In this document: positions 22,389 through 31,977 of the stretch, piece after piece
How the letters are laid out: every line of letters begins with the position of its first letter
Position numbering within the stretch: the stretch's first letter is position 1
Translations under genes and position numbers: made by a program
The notes under the pieces: model-generated
Told to the model about the DNA's origin: nothing
Database searches by the model: none
Seen by the model: only the letters and a program-made list of their open reading frames with translations
NCBI GenBank assembly: GCA_025504975.1
Contig: JANUWI010000001.1
Span: 1,922,001 to 1,986,000, forward strand
Direction: 5' to 3'
DNA: 64,000 nt
Source of the DNA: Plenodomus lindquistii
Taxonomy: Eukaryota; Ascomycota; Dothideomycetes; Pleosporales; Leptosphaeriaceae

Positions 22389-23219
22389 ATGAACGTTGAT
22401 CCCCTGACTGGGCAGCCGCTTCCTGCGAACGCGATCCAGCGCATCTTGTACCTCGCGCCCAAGGTACACGTCTACCAAATCCCACCTGCGACCTCAGTCA
22501 AGGGCTACCAGGCCAGCACATGGACGGCAAACGACAACAAGCTGCAAATCTTCACCGCGAGGATACGCATCGTCGAGACGTCGATTCCCTCTGAGCGCGA
22601 CGACGGCGACGAAAAAGTCTCAACCACGGTTCTCCTCGAGGACGCAAAGACAGGCGATCTCTTCGCAGCAGCCCCTTATACCAGCGAGCGCGTCGTCGAA
22701 CAAGCCCTCGATAGCTCGCGCTTCTTCGCCATCACGGTCGTAGGAGAGGGCCGCAAAGCAGTACTAGGCATGGGATTCGAAGAGCGCTCCGAAGCATTCG
22801 ATTTCAGCATCGCGCTGCAAGATGCCCGTCGCGTGCTCGGCTTCGAAGCAAATCCCACTGCTACCGCTGGGCCCGGCGCGCGCGCCGCAAAGTCGAAACA
22901 GGAGATTGAGGAACCGAAGCGCGATTTTAGTCTCAAGGAGGGAGAGACTATCTCGATAAATCTGGGCGGCTTGAAGGGCAGGCGCTCACGGTCGCACGAG
23001 AAGGGCGATTCGGAGGGGCAGAAGAGCGAGCAGGATGCCCTGTTCAGTATAAAGCCGCCGCCTGGGAGTGGGGGTGGGGGGTTCTTGCCGCCGCCGCCGA
23101 GCGCGAAGAGTGTCAAGGAGGAGAGGAGGAGGAGTAGGCAGATGTTTGAGCAGAGCCCGCCCAAGCAGACGGCTGAGGATTTGGGCTTTGATGATGGAGA
23201 GTTTGGAGAGTTTCAGTAG
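22389..23219 (+). CDS. NECAP-type clathrin coat-associated protein
   Basis: Single exon, 276 residues. The first 155 residues form the PHear domain: ILYLAPKVHVYQIPPATSVK, GYQASTWTANDN, TGDLFAAAPYT, DSSRFFAI and ERSEAFDFSIALQDARR match NECAP1/2. The tail is charged with a Pro/Gly-rich patch (GSGGGGFLPPPP) and ends DDGEFGEFQ, which looks like an adaptor-ear-binding acidic phenylalanine motif. Family knowledge: NECAPs bind AP-2 and AP-1 appendages and help close the AP-2 activation cycle in endocytosis. The length is normal for the family (about 260-280). Confidence 0.92.
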   Translation: MNVDPLTGQPLPANAIQRILYLAPKVHVYQIPPATSVKGYQASTWTANDNKLQIFTARIRIVETSIPSERDDGDEKVSTTVLLEDAKTGDLFAAAPYTSERVVEQALDSSRFFAITVVGEGRKAVLGMGFEERSEAFDFSIALQDARRVLGFEANPTATAGPGARAAKSKQEIEEPKRDFSLKEGETISINLGGLKGRRSRSHEKGDSEGQKSEQDALFSIKPPPGSGGGGFLPPPPSAKSVKEERRRSRQMFEQSPPKQTAEDLGFDDGEFGEFQ

Positions 23220-23485
23220 AGAAGGACATTTGGGGATTTTTTTTTTAGCATGGAGTACTGCATTGGGTTTGGGTTTCGGTTTGGGTTCTGCATTGGATGG
23301 GAGTTGGTGTGGACATCTGCTCGATAGTGATATCAAGATAACGAATCTCCTTTGCTATTTGGAGTCTTGCCAAGTTTTGTAGTGCAAGGTGGGGTATCAT
23401 TTATATGATAGGTGAAACTAGATCATAACGCCAGGGGATGTCCAAAAGTATACACGACCTCGGTCAAAGAAGCACAGTATGCCCC

Positions 23486-24326
23486 TTAATACGTCCAACC
23501 GCGCGCTTCGTTATACAGTCTCTCGATATCATGGATCAAGTCCTCTGGCCTTTCCCCGTTATCACAGTCCTTCCACTCACCACCATCATATACACACCGC
23601 ACCTTATTGTCCAGACGTATCGTACAGCTTGTCTGTACACCAACCTCCTGGCTATGCAGCACGCTCCGCCTGAGCAGCCCCATTCCATAGCCACCACTAT
23701 CTCTGCTCATGCAGTCATTCAGCACGCCAAAGTCAAGCCCGTGTTCCAGAGCACAATCCTCGGCGAGTGTCTGCGAGGGGATCTCGGCGTAGTCGGAGAT
23801 GAGGCAATTCGAGAAGCCAAGGTACGATTTGGGATCTGGGTATTCGGAGGCAGCGCAGAGCATTAGGATGTTGCCTAGGCATTCGGTCTGGCCGTGTTTG
23901 CATTGGACGCCGTCGTCTTCATTTGTGACTCTGCAAGCAACGCTGTCAGCACGCTATCCCGTGTTTGCTCCCACGACTCGGGTATACGTACGATCCAATG
24001 AAGCTCAGCGTGAAGTTGACTTTATCCGCGACCTCCGCCATGGTTGGCACTACCAATTTCTGGATGCAATCACGCGCATCAGGGCATTTCGACATGATGT
24101 GGACTTCCAGTTCGACTTTAGTATCCTTCTCCAAATGCTCATGATCGCAGGTCCACGTCCGCGCCAACCAGAACAGACTGATCAAAAACACGAATGCCGC
24201 AATGTGGAATTTCTGCTTCATCGATCTCCGTGCCATAGTCTCCTGCTGTTCTTCGATCACGGCATCCTGGGTGGTGACAGTAGGGGCCTTCGCCTGAGGG
24301 AGGAGGGACTCCTTAACGTCAGACAT
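23486..24326 (-). CDS. GILT-like thiol reductase family membrane protein
   Basis: Two exons, 24326-23992 and 23930-23486; 259 residues. An N-terminal cytosolic tail is followed by one hydrophobic segment (FHIAAFVFLISLFWLA), so the protein is a type II anchor rather than secreted. The luminal part has the GILT-family layout: EVHIMSKCPDARDC, then VTNEDDGVQCKHGQTEC (the CQHGxxEC-type GILT signature), and CLISDYAEIP. In classical GILT the active site is CxxC; here the Cys-Pro-Asp pair is followed by Ala, and the next Cys is six residues away. Inference: thioredoxin-like fold with altered or lost disulfide chemistry. Target organelle unknown. Divergent from the hexokinase gene. Confidence 0.85.
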
Positions 24327-25058
24327 AGTGATGGCGGCGCAGCGAGGCTATGTTGTTGGGGGCTTATTCGCGATTAACGATCCGGCGCGACTGGAGCCTT
24401 GGTACTGAAAGGGCCCCGTAAATGGAAAGGATCGGGGCTGGCCGCTGATGGGCGTCGTGGACGACTGATAGCGCGATGCACGCACGCAGCGCTGATAGCG
24501 GCAAGGGTTCAGAGCGGGTCTAGGTCGATATTGGGACGGAAACGAGAGTGATGCCAATGTGTTGGCGGACTGCCTTGGGCGATTGCTGCAAAAGCTTACT
24601 CAGACTGCGATATATGACCTGGGTAGAAGCACGTGAGCACCACATGCGCTGTCGTTCCTGGGTAAATCCGGCTTTGTCCAGAATCATATCGCATGAGATC
24701 CAGACTCCCAATGATGCCGAGAAACGAGCGCGGCGGATTGTTTTTCCTAACGGGCGGCCCTGCCGTGTGGCGTTGTCTCGCGGTTGTGACGCCGATTACG
24801 GCAGCTACACGGATGATCACGAACATCAGGTTCGCTGGTACCACGCGCGTAGCCCTATCCCTTCTCTCCTTTTCGCCCAGCTCCGGGCATGTCGACATAA
24901 AAGGACCCTTTTCTTCTTGTACATTCCATGTCTGCAGCCTCCTTTCGCTATCACGGTTCCACATCAAGGGTGTGGCGTAAAACGGTGCCTTCCGGCTCGC
25001 CAGTCAACCCTCGTGATCTTACTTAAAGCTTTATTCCTGGGCCTAGTACTGGTTCGTC
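24327..25058. promoter_or_regulatory. shared 5' region of GILT-like and hexokinase genes
   Basis: 732 bases between divergent start codons. Several open frames cross it but none shows a family motif. It must carry both promoters. No other feature recognised. Confidence 0.5.
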
Positions 25059-26724
25059 ATGGCCAGTAACGGCCCACCAGAGGCTGATGCTGCAGGGGCT
25101 GTCGAGGCCCTGACTGGCTTCATCAACACGAGAGACTTGCTTGATCTAGCGCATCGATTCTCGGCAACGTACAGCGACTTGGCTAAGACATCAACGGAGC
25201 ATTTTCTGGTCACGCCCGTGACTGCATTACCTACTGGGAAAGAGAAGGGCAAGTTCCTCAGCATTGATGTCGGCGGGACGAATCTGAGAGTCGGCTTCAT
25301 CGAGCTTCTTGGAGAGCGCACTGAGCCGAGAAGAGATGAACCCGAAAGAAGCAGCACGGTGGGAGAGGATGTCTTCGAATCGATAAGGCGAAGCCATGAC
25401 AAGAGTTGGCCGATTGGAGACCACTTGAAGATGGACCAAGCAGAAGATTTGTTCCGATGGATTGGCGATTGTATCGCTGAAGTCATAAAAGGAGCGCTTG
25501 ATGAGCAAGCGGCTACCCCAGATGCAAACCCCAATTTAGGGGACGAGATCCAGCTTGGAATCACATTCAGCTTCCCTATGGCGTGAGTGGAAAAGATGGC
25601 ACGAGCCTGTGATTTCACTGACATCCTCCAGCCAGACTCGACTATCAGAAGCGACTCTGTTGCCCATGGGAAAAGGCTTTGCAATCACATCAAACTTGAA
25701 TTTAGGAAAGATGCTACTTGACGGATATGCACGACACTGTTCTCCCTCAACTACGAGCAATGGATCTCCTATAAGTAGTACGCCCTTGCCTCGAATAAGG
25801 GTGGCCGCCATCACCAACGACACGGTGGCTACATTCGCCTCGATGGCTTATGCAGTGAGAGCTACGCCGAACAGTAGAGTCGCAATGGGCTTGATAGTGG
25901 GCACAGGCACCAACGCAACGGTGCCGATGAAGCTTAGCAATCTACATCCTTCGAAAAGGAACGATTTGTCAAACCCAGACGATGTCGAGACTGTGGTCAT
26001 CAATACCGAATGGACCATACGAGGATCCGACAAGCCATTAAACGATCTGAAGATCAAGACTAAGTGGGACGCCATACTCGATGCCAATAGTGATGCACCA
26101 GGGTTTCAGCCATTTGAATATATGACATCCGGACGGTATCTTGGCGAAATTGTACGACTAATCCTATTGGACGTACTCGAACTCGAAGAAGGCGAGCAGA
26201 TACCACCGTCACTGCAACAGAGAAATGCTCTTCCCACCAGGTTCTTGTCAGAAGTGGTAGCACGAAAGGGCGGTCGCTTCGTACAAGCAGAGCTTGAAGA
26301 CAGATACCAAGCAACAACTCCGGCAGATGATCCTTTCTTCTGGAGCGTCGAGCGGGTCGAGTTGATCCGAGACATTGCCGAAGCTGTGCAGCAACGATCC
26401 TCAGCACTAATCGCAGCCGCGTGCATTGGTCTGCTCATCTGCGTTGGCGACATTGGAATTGAAGATCCTGCTACCTCAAAACCTCCCAGCAATGGTACAC
26501 ATACCAAGGATAAACAAGAGATTGAAGAACTGGTCATTGCATATGCCGGTGGAACCATTTCACAGTACCCAAAGTGGTTGCTGACATGTCAACAATGGAT
26601 AGACACATTGGTGGAAGCTGCATCACGAGCAAACAAATCCAAACGGGTGACGCTCAAAGAGGCCCGCGATGGCGGAATTATAGGTGCAGGTGTACTAGCC
26701 GGTATGACCGACGAGATAGCATAG
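25059..26724 (+). CDS. hexokinase/glucokinase family protein
   Basis: Two exons, 25059-25582 and 25632-26724; 538 residues. Phosphate-1 loop FLSIDVGGTNLRV has Asp70. The sugar-binding stretch is LGITFSFPMAQ across the intron, then MGKGF, ITNDTVAT (catalytic Asp kept), GTGTNA, INTEW (Glu kept) and TSGRYLGE (Glu kept). So the residues that contact sugar and perform catalysis are present, but NDTVAT replaces the usual NDTVGT or NDTTGT, and INTEW is followed by TIRG instead of GAFG. Family knowledge: phosphorylates glucose with ATP; filamentous fungi also have divergent regulatory hexokinases. Inference: likely a divergent member; activity uncertain. Confidence 0.88.
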
Positions 26725-27180
26725 CACGCTGCTCAGTATATCTCACCGCAACGAAATTCACAACCTTTGCATCACTGCTGTGCGATTGTCGCGACTCTGA
26801 AGTCCAAAGTAGGCAATGCACTTTTTCCTCTGCCCGTACTTTGCTACCCGGGGCTGTTCTGCGTATGACGTGGTGATTGTTGGGGTTTGTGCATAAACAC
26901 GGCAGCAACGCTAAGCTGATCATCAGGGAAGCACGAGCAGGGCAGCGCCATGTCTCACATGGCACGAACAAATTGCTTCATGCAGTATCTTCCGCTCGAT
27001 AGGTTTCTCAACGTCATAAGCAAGCAGTGCATCGTTCACACCGGCACATTAGCTCCGATCTACGCCGGGCGTACCCGTGGTAGGTGCAGCGTTGCAGCAT
27101 CCTCTTCTTCATCTCTGCGTCGTTGTCTACGAGACTATCGTCGCTACTACAGCATAAACTTCGATCTTCTTGCTGTAGCC
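26725..27180. other. intergenic, no gene seen
   Basis: Between the hexokinase stop and the ATG of the surface protein. The frame of the next gene is open upstream to 26950 without a signal peptide at that start, so I treat it as 5' untranslated or promoter sequence. Confidence 0.5.
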
Positions 27181-28338
27181 ATGGCTTCCATTCGTTTACA
27201 TGCCCAATTCACTCTCTTGACGCAGTTCCTACTTCCGTTCCTCACGCTCGCCAAATCACCCCAGCTATGCTACTATGCCAATGACACACTAGCATCCGAA
27301 GACATTATACCTTGCTACACATCAGTCACGACAGACCATTACGCGTGCTGCAAAGTCGGCGACAAATGCCTCCGCCACAACTCCTGTTACAGCCTCGACT
27401 TTGGCGTGACGTACCAATACGGGTGTACTGATCTCAGCTTCCGCGATGCTCACTGTCCTACCAAATGCAATCTCGACACCGAGAAGAGCCACTGGGTTGG
27501 ACTGGTATTTTGCAACGGAACCAACAACTTGCCAGACGATACATGGGTGTGTCATCATCCCGACAACTGCGGCGGCCGATCAGACTGTGGAGAGGGGATC
27601 TGGGATCCAGATATTCAGAGGTTGGAGGGGACGACGTGCGATAACGTCGATCATGAGGAGCGGTATGTGGCGTTCAAGGAGAGTTCAACGCTAAGTGATA
27701 TCGCTGCTTTGCCGGTCAGGACGGAGCTATCGAGTTGGTGGGTGGTGCATGCGGATCGGACGGCCGTTACGAAGGCTTCTGCCATGTCGAGTGGCATGTC
27801 AGGACTCTCACTTGCTCCTTCATCTGCGACAATGACTGGGCAGGCTGTATCGATGACCACATCAACTAATGCCATATCATCGACATCGACATCGACATCT
27901 ACGACATTAATGTCTGGTGAAACGCACCCCGCCGCCACAAACGAGAAGACAATAACCCTAGGCCTAGGCATCGGCCTCGGAATCGGTATACCCATCCTCC
28001 TCTCCCTCATCGCTCTAATAATCTTCTTCGTCCGCCGTCAACGCAACAAGCACAAAGCCGGGCCCGCTGCCTCACCCGGATCGTGGGATGAGTACACATC
28101 TGAGAAAGGCGAAGTGTACGCTCATCATGCTCAACAACAGTCAGAATTAGATGGAACACCCATTTTCGAGAGTCCCGTCTCACCACAGCTGTCAGAACTG
28201 CAGGGCTCGAGTACACTGGGATCGCCGTGTCAGTCTCCGTTTGTGTCGCCGGAGACGGTGCAGGGGGAGTTTGGGGTAGGCGGTGGTGTGGGGGATCAGG
28301 GATGGGGGGCGAGGAGGGTTCATGAGATGGCGTCGTGA
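27181..28338 (+). CDS. Cys-rich single-pass cell-surface protein
   Basis: Single exon from ATG 27181, 385 residues. Signal peptide at residues 1-24 (MASIRLHAQFTLLTQFLLPF then LTLAKS). The ectodomain (about 28-160) has many Cys, with CYYANDT, CCKVGDKC, CYSLDFGVTYQYGCTD and CNG-type spacing, followed by a Ser/Thr-rich stalk, one membrane span (about residues 258-282, LGLGIGLGIGIPILLSLIAL) with RRQRNKHK after it, and a Ser/Pro-rich cytoplasmic tail. This layout matches fungal wall-sensor-like proteins in outline, but I do not recognise the cysteine domain as WSC or CFEM. Inference: plasma-membrane receptor or sensor. The in-frame extension upstream has no signal peptide at its start. Confidence 0.78.
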   Translation: MASIRLHAQFTLLTQFLLPFLTLAKSPQLCYYANDTLASEDIIPCYTSVTTDHYACCKVGDKCLRHNSCYSLDFGVTYQYGCTDLSFRDAHCPTKCNLDTEKSHWVGLVFCNGTNNLPDDTWVCHHPDNCGGRSDCGEGIWDPDIQRLEGTTCDNVDHEERYVAFKESSTLSDIAALPVRTELSSWWVVHADRTAVTKASAMSSGMSGLSLAPSSATMTGQAVSMTTSTNAISSTSTSTSTTLMSGETHPAATNEKTITLGLGIGLGIGIPILLSLIALIIFFVRRQRNKHKAGPAASPGSWDEYTSEKGEVYAHHAQQQSELDGTPIFESPVSPQLSELQGSSTLGSPCQSPFVSPETVQGEFGVGGGVGDQGWGARRVHEMAS

Positions 28339-28951
28339 AGGGTATGGAATGGGATGAGATAAGGACAGGGTAAGCGGTTCATTGCTGACGGAAGGGATAT
28401 CGTTGTTTGAATATATTGTCTCGTGACCTCGAAACTCGGCACAACTGACACGCGCCAAAAGTTACCTCAAGATGCCGGATCCTGGAATCAACCCTCAAGG
28501 AGTGTGAAGCACTATTTGCGTATCTGTCGGTTCTACTCGTGCTCTTCTGCCTTCCCGTGTGCAAACTCGTTTTTTGTTGTGTTTCGCAACTTGATGTGGG
28601 CGGTCTGGCTTTCTTCTCCTTCTTCTTTTCCTTCTTCTCTTCTCATTTCGTCTTTCTGCGACCTGGCGCGCTGGTGGACAAGCTCGACGTCATGGAATGG
28701 TCCGTCTACGCCTATGGACTTGCAGTCCTCGCAGAGAAATCCCGGGAAGGCATTCATGATTCCTGAGGCGAGATGCTTGGACTTGTATCAGCGTCGCAAC
28801 CACACAGTGCAACGCTCGCTCCATGAGAAGCCAAAGCCTCCACCAGAGGATTATTGACCCCGTCTTGCCCTTTGTGTAGCGGCCTCGATGCCAATCTGGC
28901 ACGCCAACCAACCGAAAGCTTTAATTCCCTTGGTCCTCCCTCTGTTTGCAC
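28339..28951. other. intergenic, no gene seen
   Basis: Convergent 3' region between the surface-protein gene and POP5. It includes a pyrimidine-rich stretch around 28605-28650. Frames on both strands lack support. Confidence 0.55.
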
Positions 28952-29623
28952 TCACTCACTCATCCCATCCTCACTCCCACTCTCCACCTCAACCAACACC
29001 TCCCCCGCTCTCGCCTTCTCAACCGCCTTCTCCACACTCTGCACCATAGGCAGCGTCTCCTTACCCTCCCACGCCTTTGCTCTCTTGACAATGATCTTGG
29101 ACCGCCGGATAACCTCCTCCTCTGCCTTTTTAATCGTGCCGCTGACTCTCAGTACACGGATGACAACGGGGATCTCGACAGGTTTGGTGGGTAAATGTGT
29201 TATGAAGGTCAAAGCCGCCCAGACCATGGCGTAGTGGTCGCGGGGGCAGCGGATGATTGCCGTGGACGTTGAGGGGGAAAAGTAGTTCACTATGTTTTGT
29301 TTTTTTTTGTCAGCGTTTGTTTCAACCTGGGTCGGTGGGTAGGGTTAAATAGTAGATAGAGTGATGAGAGTATTGGGATGGGAATGGGGAAAGTTACCTT
29401 TCAACCCAGCAGATATCATGCCCGCGCCATAGTCTCCATATAGTTCCTCGACGCCATCGCGCACCATGCGCATTATACTACCCTGGTGCAGCGCATCTGG
29501 CGTGGGAGAATGTATCTGGACAAGATCAGGCAGCGGAGGCGCATTCTTGCCATTCTTGGCCGTGGTGCTCGGCTGCGGGTACAGGAAGTTTACAACCAGG
29601 TAGCGGAATTTGACGCGCACCAT
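28952..29623 (-). CDS. POP5: RNase P/MRP subunit Pop5
   Basis: Two exons, 29623-29398 and 29289-28952; 187 residues. The start MVRVKFRYLVVNFLYP is the classic Pop5 opening. Across the junction comes GLKVNYFSPSTSTAIIRCPR, then DHYAMVWAALTFI, both highly conserved in Pop5. Acidic C-terminal tail. Family knowledge: a protein subunit of RNase P and RNase MRP that pairs with Rpp1 and binds the catalytic RNA core, acting in tRNA 5' maturation and rRNA ITS1 cleavage. The divergent partner is the R-SNARE gene. Confidence 0.95.
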
Positions 29624-30227
29624 TGTGGCTGACTGTTTCAAATCAATCGAAGGGCAGTATTAGTGTTGTTGTTGTTATTGTGATATGGTGTGACGTACAT
29701 GTAAAGAGAAGCCGAAGAATGTGGAGTAGTCCAGGTACCCAGATCGCGTCTGTTCGCGTTTGCGCCTGCGTTTTGGCAATTGACGGTGCGACACGGGGCA
29801 CGCGACCAACGACTCGATTACACCCAAGCCAAGCGTGTGTGGGAAATTGACCACTTCTCTCGTCAACACTCCCCTCAGCCGATTGATACTTTTCAGGGCT
29901 GCGATCAGCGCATACGTTGAATCCGCGCATCCAATCGCGCCCGCCCGCGCACGCGCGTGCATTAGCGCCGCTTGACTTTGTTGCTTGCTGGGTGCCGGCT
30001 TGGCGAATGACGACGGAATGGCTCGAGGCAGCATCCCCAGCTTTGCTCCTGCGACACCGCCAACACCCACGCCTCGCAGTGCTGCCAACACCAACAACAC
30101 CGCCGGGCAGGATATCGACAACACATTACTCTCACGTGGTCTCATTTCGCCGACCAAGAATAGTCGGGATTACAGGAAAGGAAGCAAGCGATTGCCGCCG
30201 CCGCCGCCGCCACCGCCGTTGTTCAAG
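29624..30227. promoter_or_regulatory. shared 5' region of POP5 and the R-SNARE gene
   Basis: 604 bases between POP5 and the preferred SNARE start. It contains an ATG at 30018 that is in frame with the SNARE and could add 70 residues; see the SNARE entry. A run of GCC/CCG repeats (about 30194-30219) lies just upstream of the preferred start. Confidence 0.5.
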
Positions 30228-31250
30228 ATGGCGTCGAGTAGTAGTTCCACGCCGCTGCTATAGTACGTCTTCTTCTGGCTGGGTAGAAGCGATGCGCGCT
30301 CGATGATATGCGATGGCATGGTTGAACTGCTTGGAAGCAATGCGCTGTCAGGATCGATTCTGTAGCCGTTGTCTTGTAGCAGCGCCATTATGCATGCCAA
30401 CGAGCGCGCATCCCTCCCACACCCCATACCCCCCTACAATCTAGAACCCATGCCTCTCGCAATATAAAACCTGCATACTAACCCACCACCACAGCGCATG
30501 CATAGCCCACAACACCACCGTCCTCGCCGAACACACCGCCTCCGCCTCCTCCAACGCCTCCTCCCTCATCTCCCTCGTCCTCCCCCGCCTCTCCCACACC
30601 ACCTCCTCCCACAAGACAATCGACCAGTCCAAATTCTTCATCCACTGCCTCGTCAAGTCCCCCTCCGACTTCCCCGCCTCGTCCGCCTCCGCCGGCGGCC
30701 TCTCCTTCCTCGTCATCGCAGAGCGCGACCTCGGCCAGCGCATCCCCTTTGGCTTCCTCACCAATCTCGAAAAGAAGTTTTTCGCAGAGTTTGACAGCGC
30801 GGAGACCAACTTTGCGGATCTGCCGCCGTATGGATGTGCGAGTTTCAATGGCGCGTTGAAGAAGATGATGGTGGAGCAGGGGGGCACCCAGGCCGGGCAG
30901 CAGGATGCGCTGAGGACGGCTCAAAGGGAGATTGAGGGCGTGCGCGAGATCATGACGGAGAATATCGAGAGGGTGTTGGAGAGGGGCGAGCATATGAGCG
31001 TGTTGGTTGATAAGACGGGACGGTTGGGGGAGAATGCGAGGGACTTTAGGGTTAGGTCGCGGACGTTGAAGAGGAGGATGTGGTGGAAAAATGTCAAGTT
31101 GATGGTGTTGCTGGTGCTTGTGGTCATCTTTTTGATCTACTTGTTTGTTGGCTTTGGGTGTGGATTGCCTGGTATGTGTATCCCAGGTTCATTGCGTTGT
31201 GAACGGATGCTAACACGTTTGCAGCGTGGGGAAGATGCCTTCGTCACTAG
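30228..31250 (+). CDS. longin-type R-SNARE, VAMP7/Nyv1-like
   Basis: Three exons, 30228-30262, 30495-31171 and 31225-31250; 245 residues. The first junction gives LLYACIAHNTTVLAEH, the start of a longin domain (to about residue 125). The SNARE helix has the zero-layer Arg in NIERVLERGEHMSVLVDKT. A C-terminal membrane anchor (MVLLVLVVIFLIYLFVGFG) and a short luminal tail from the last exon (WGRCLRH) follow. Family knowledge: R-SNAREs of this type act in fusion with vacuoles and late endosomes. An in-frame ATG at 30018 would add 70 Pro/Ser-rich residues; I prefer 30228 because it directly precedes the longin strand. Yeast Nyv1 is the likely counterpart but not certain. Confidence 0.9.
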
Positions 31251-31977
31251 ACACACGATACACGATTCCTGAATACGACATCCCCATCTTCACTGTAATC
31301 ACGGTTCCTTGCATTTTGCTCACTGAATCCCTCCAGCTTATCTGGATACTAAACGACCGATCCAATTCCCCTGTACACAACTAGGCGCGGCGTCCGGCGT
31401 ACTCTTGATTCGTAGTAATCAATCAAACTACCCCAGTCCTCTTTCTCCTTGTCCTTTCCCCTTGTCCCAATATTCCCAACTCCGTGCAATGCGATGATCC
31501 CCTTCCAATGCTAATGTTCCCAATACCAAAACCAATGCCGGTCCGATAACCCCATTCTTAATGCCTCCTTAGCCCAACCCTAGTCCCAAAGCTATTCCCA
31601 TTGAACCAGCCCCCCGTACAAAAAAACCCCCCAAACGCCAAAAACAACCTGCGAAAAAAATAAAATAGCTCCCCCCAACCCGACAATGGAAAAAATATTG
31701 AACAAAATACATCATACATGCACACGGTATTGCTCTATGTAAACCCCAACCCCAATCCCCATCGTGGACAAGAAACTCCAGTGCAATGCTTATAGGAAGA
31801 ATCTAAACTATAGAAACAATCCCCTTCTCTCTCTCTCTCGTCTATCTGGTGGTATTACTCTGGTTGAGAGAAACGGAGAAAACTTTTGTTCTTCTTTGAT
31901 GGTTGTTTAATCGTGGGAAATCGTCAAATAAACGCCGTAAAAAAACCGTAAACCTTTGAAAACAAAGGATGCTTTGC
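31251..31977. other. intergenic, no gene seen
   Basis: Region between convergent SNARE and pyrimidine multienzyme genes. C- and A-rich low-complexity sequence (31430-31690) and a short CT repeat at about 31826-31839. Probably 3' untranslated sequence of both genes. Confidence 0.6.

Noticed and set aside
26950..27180. 77-residue upstream extension of the surface protein
   Set aside because: The signal peptide begins at 27181; a longer N-terminus would bury it.
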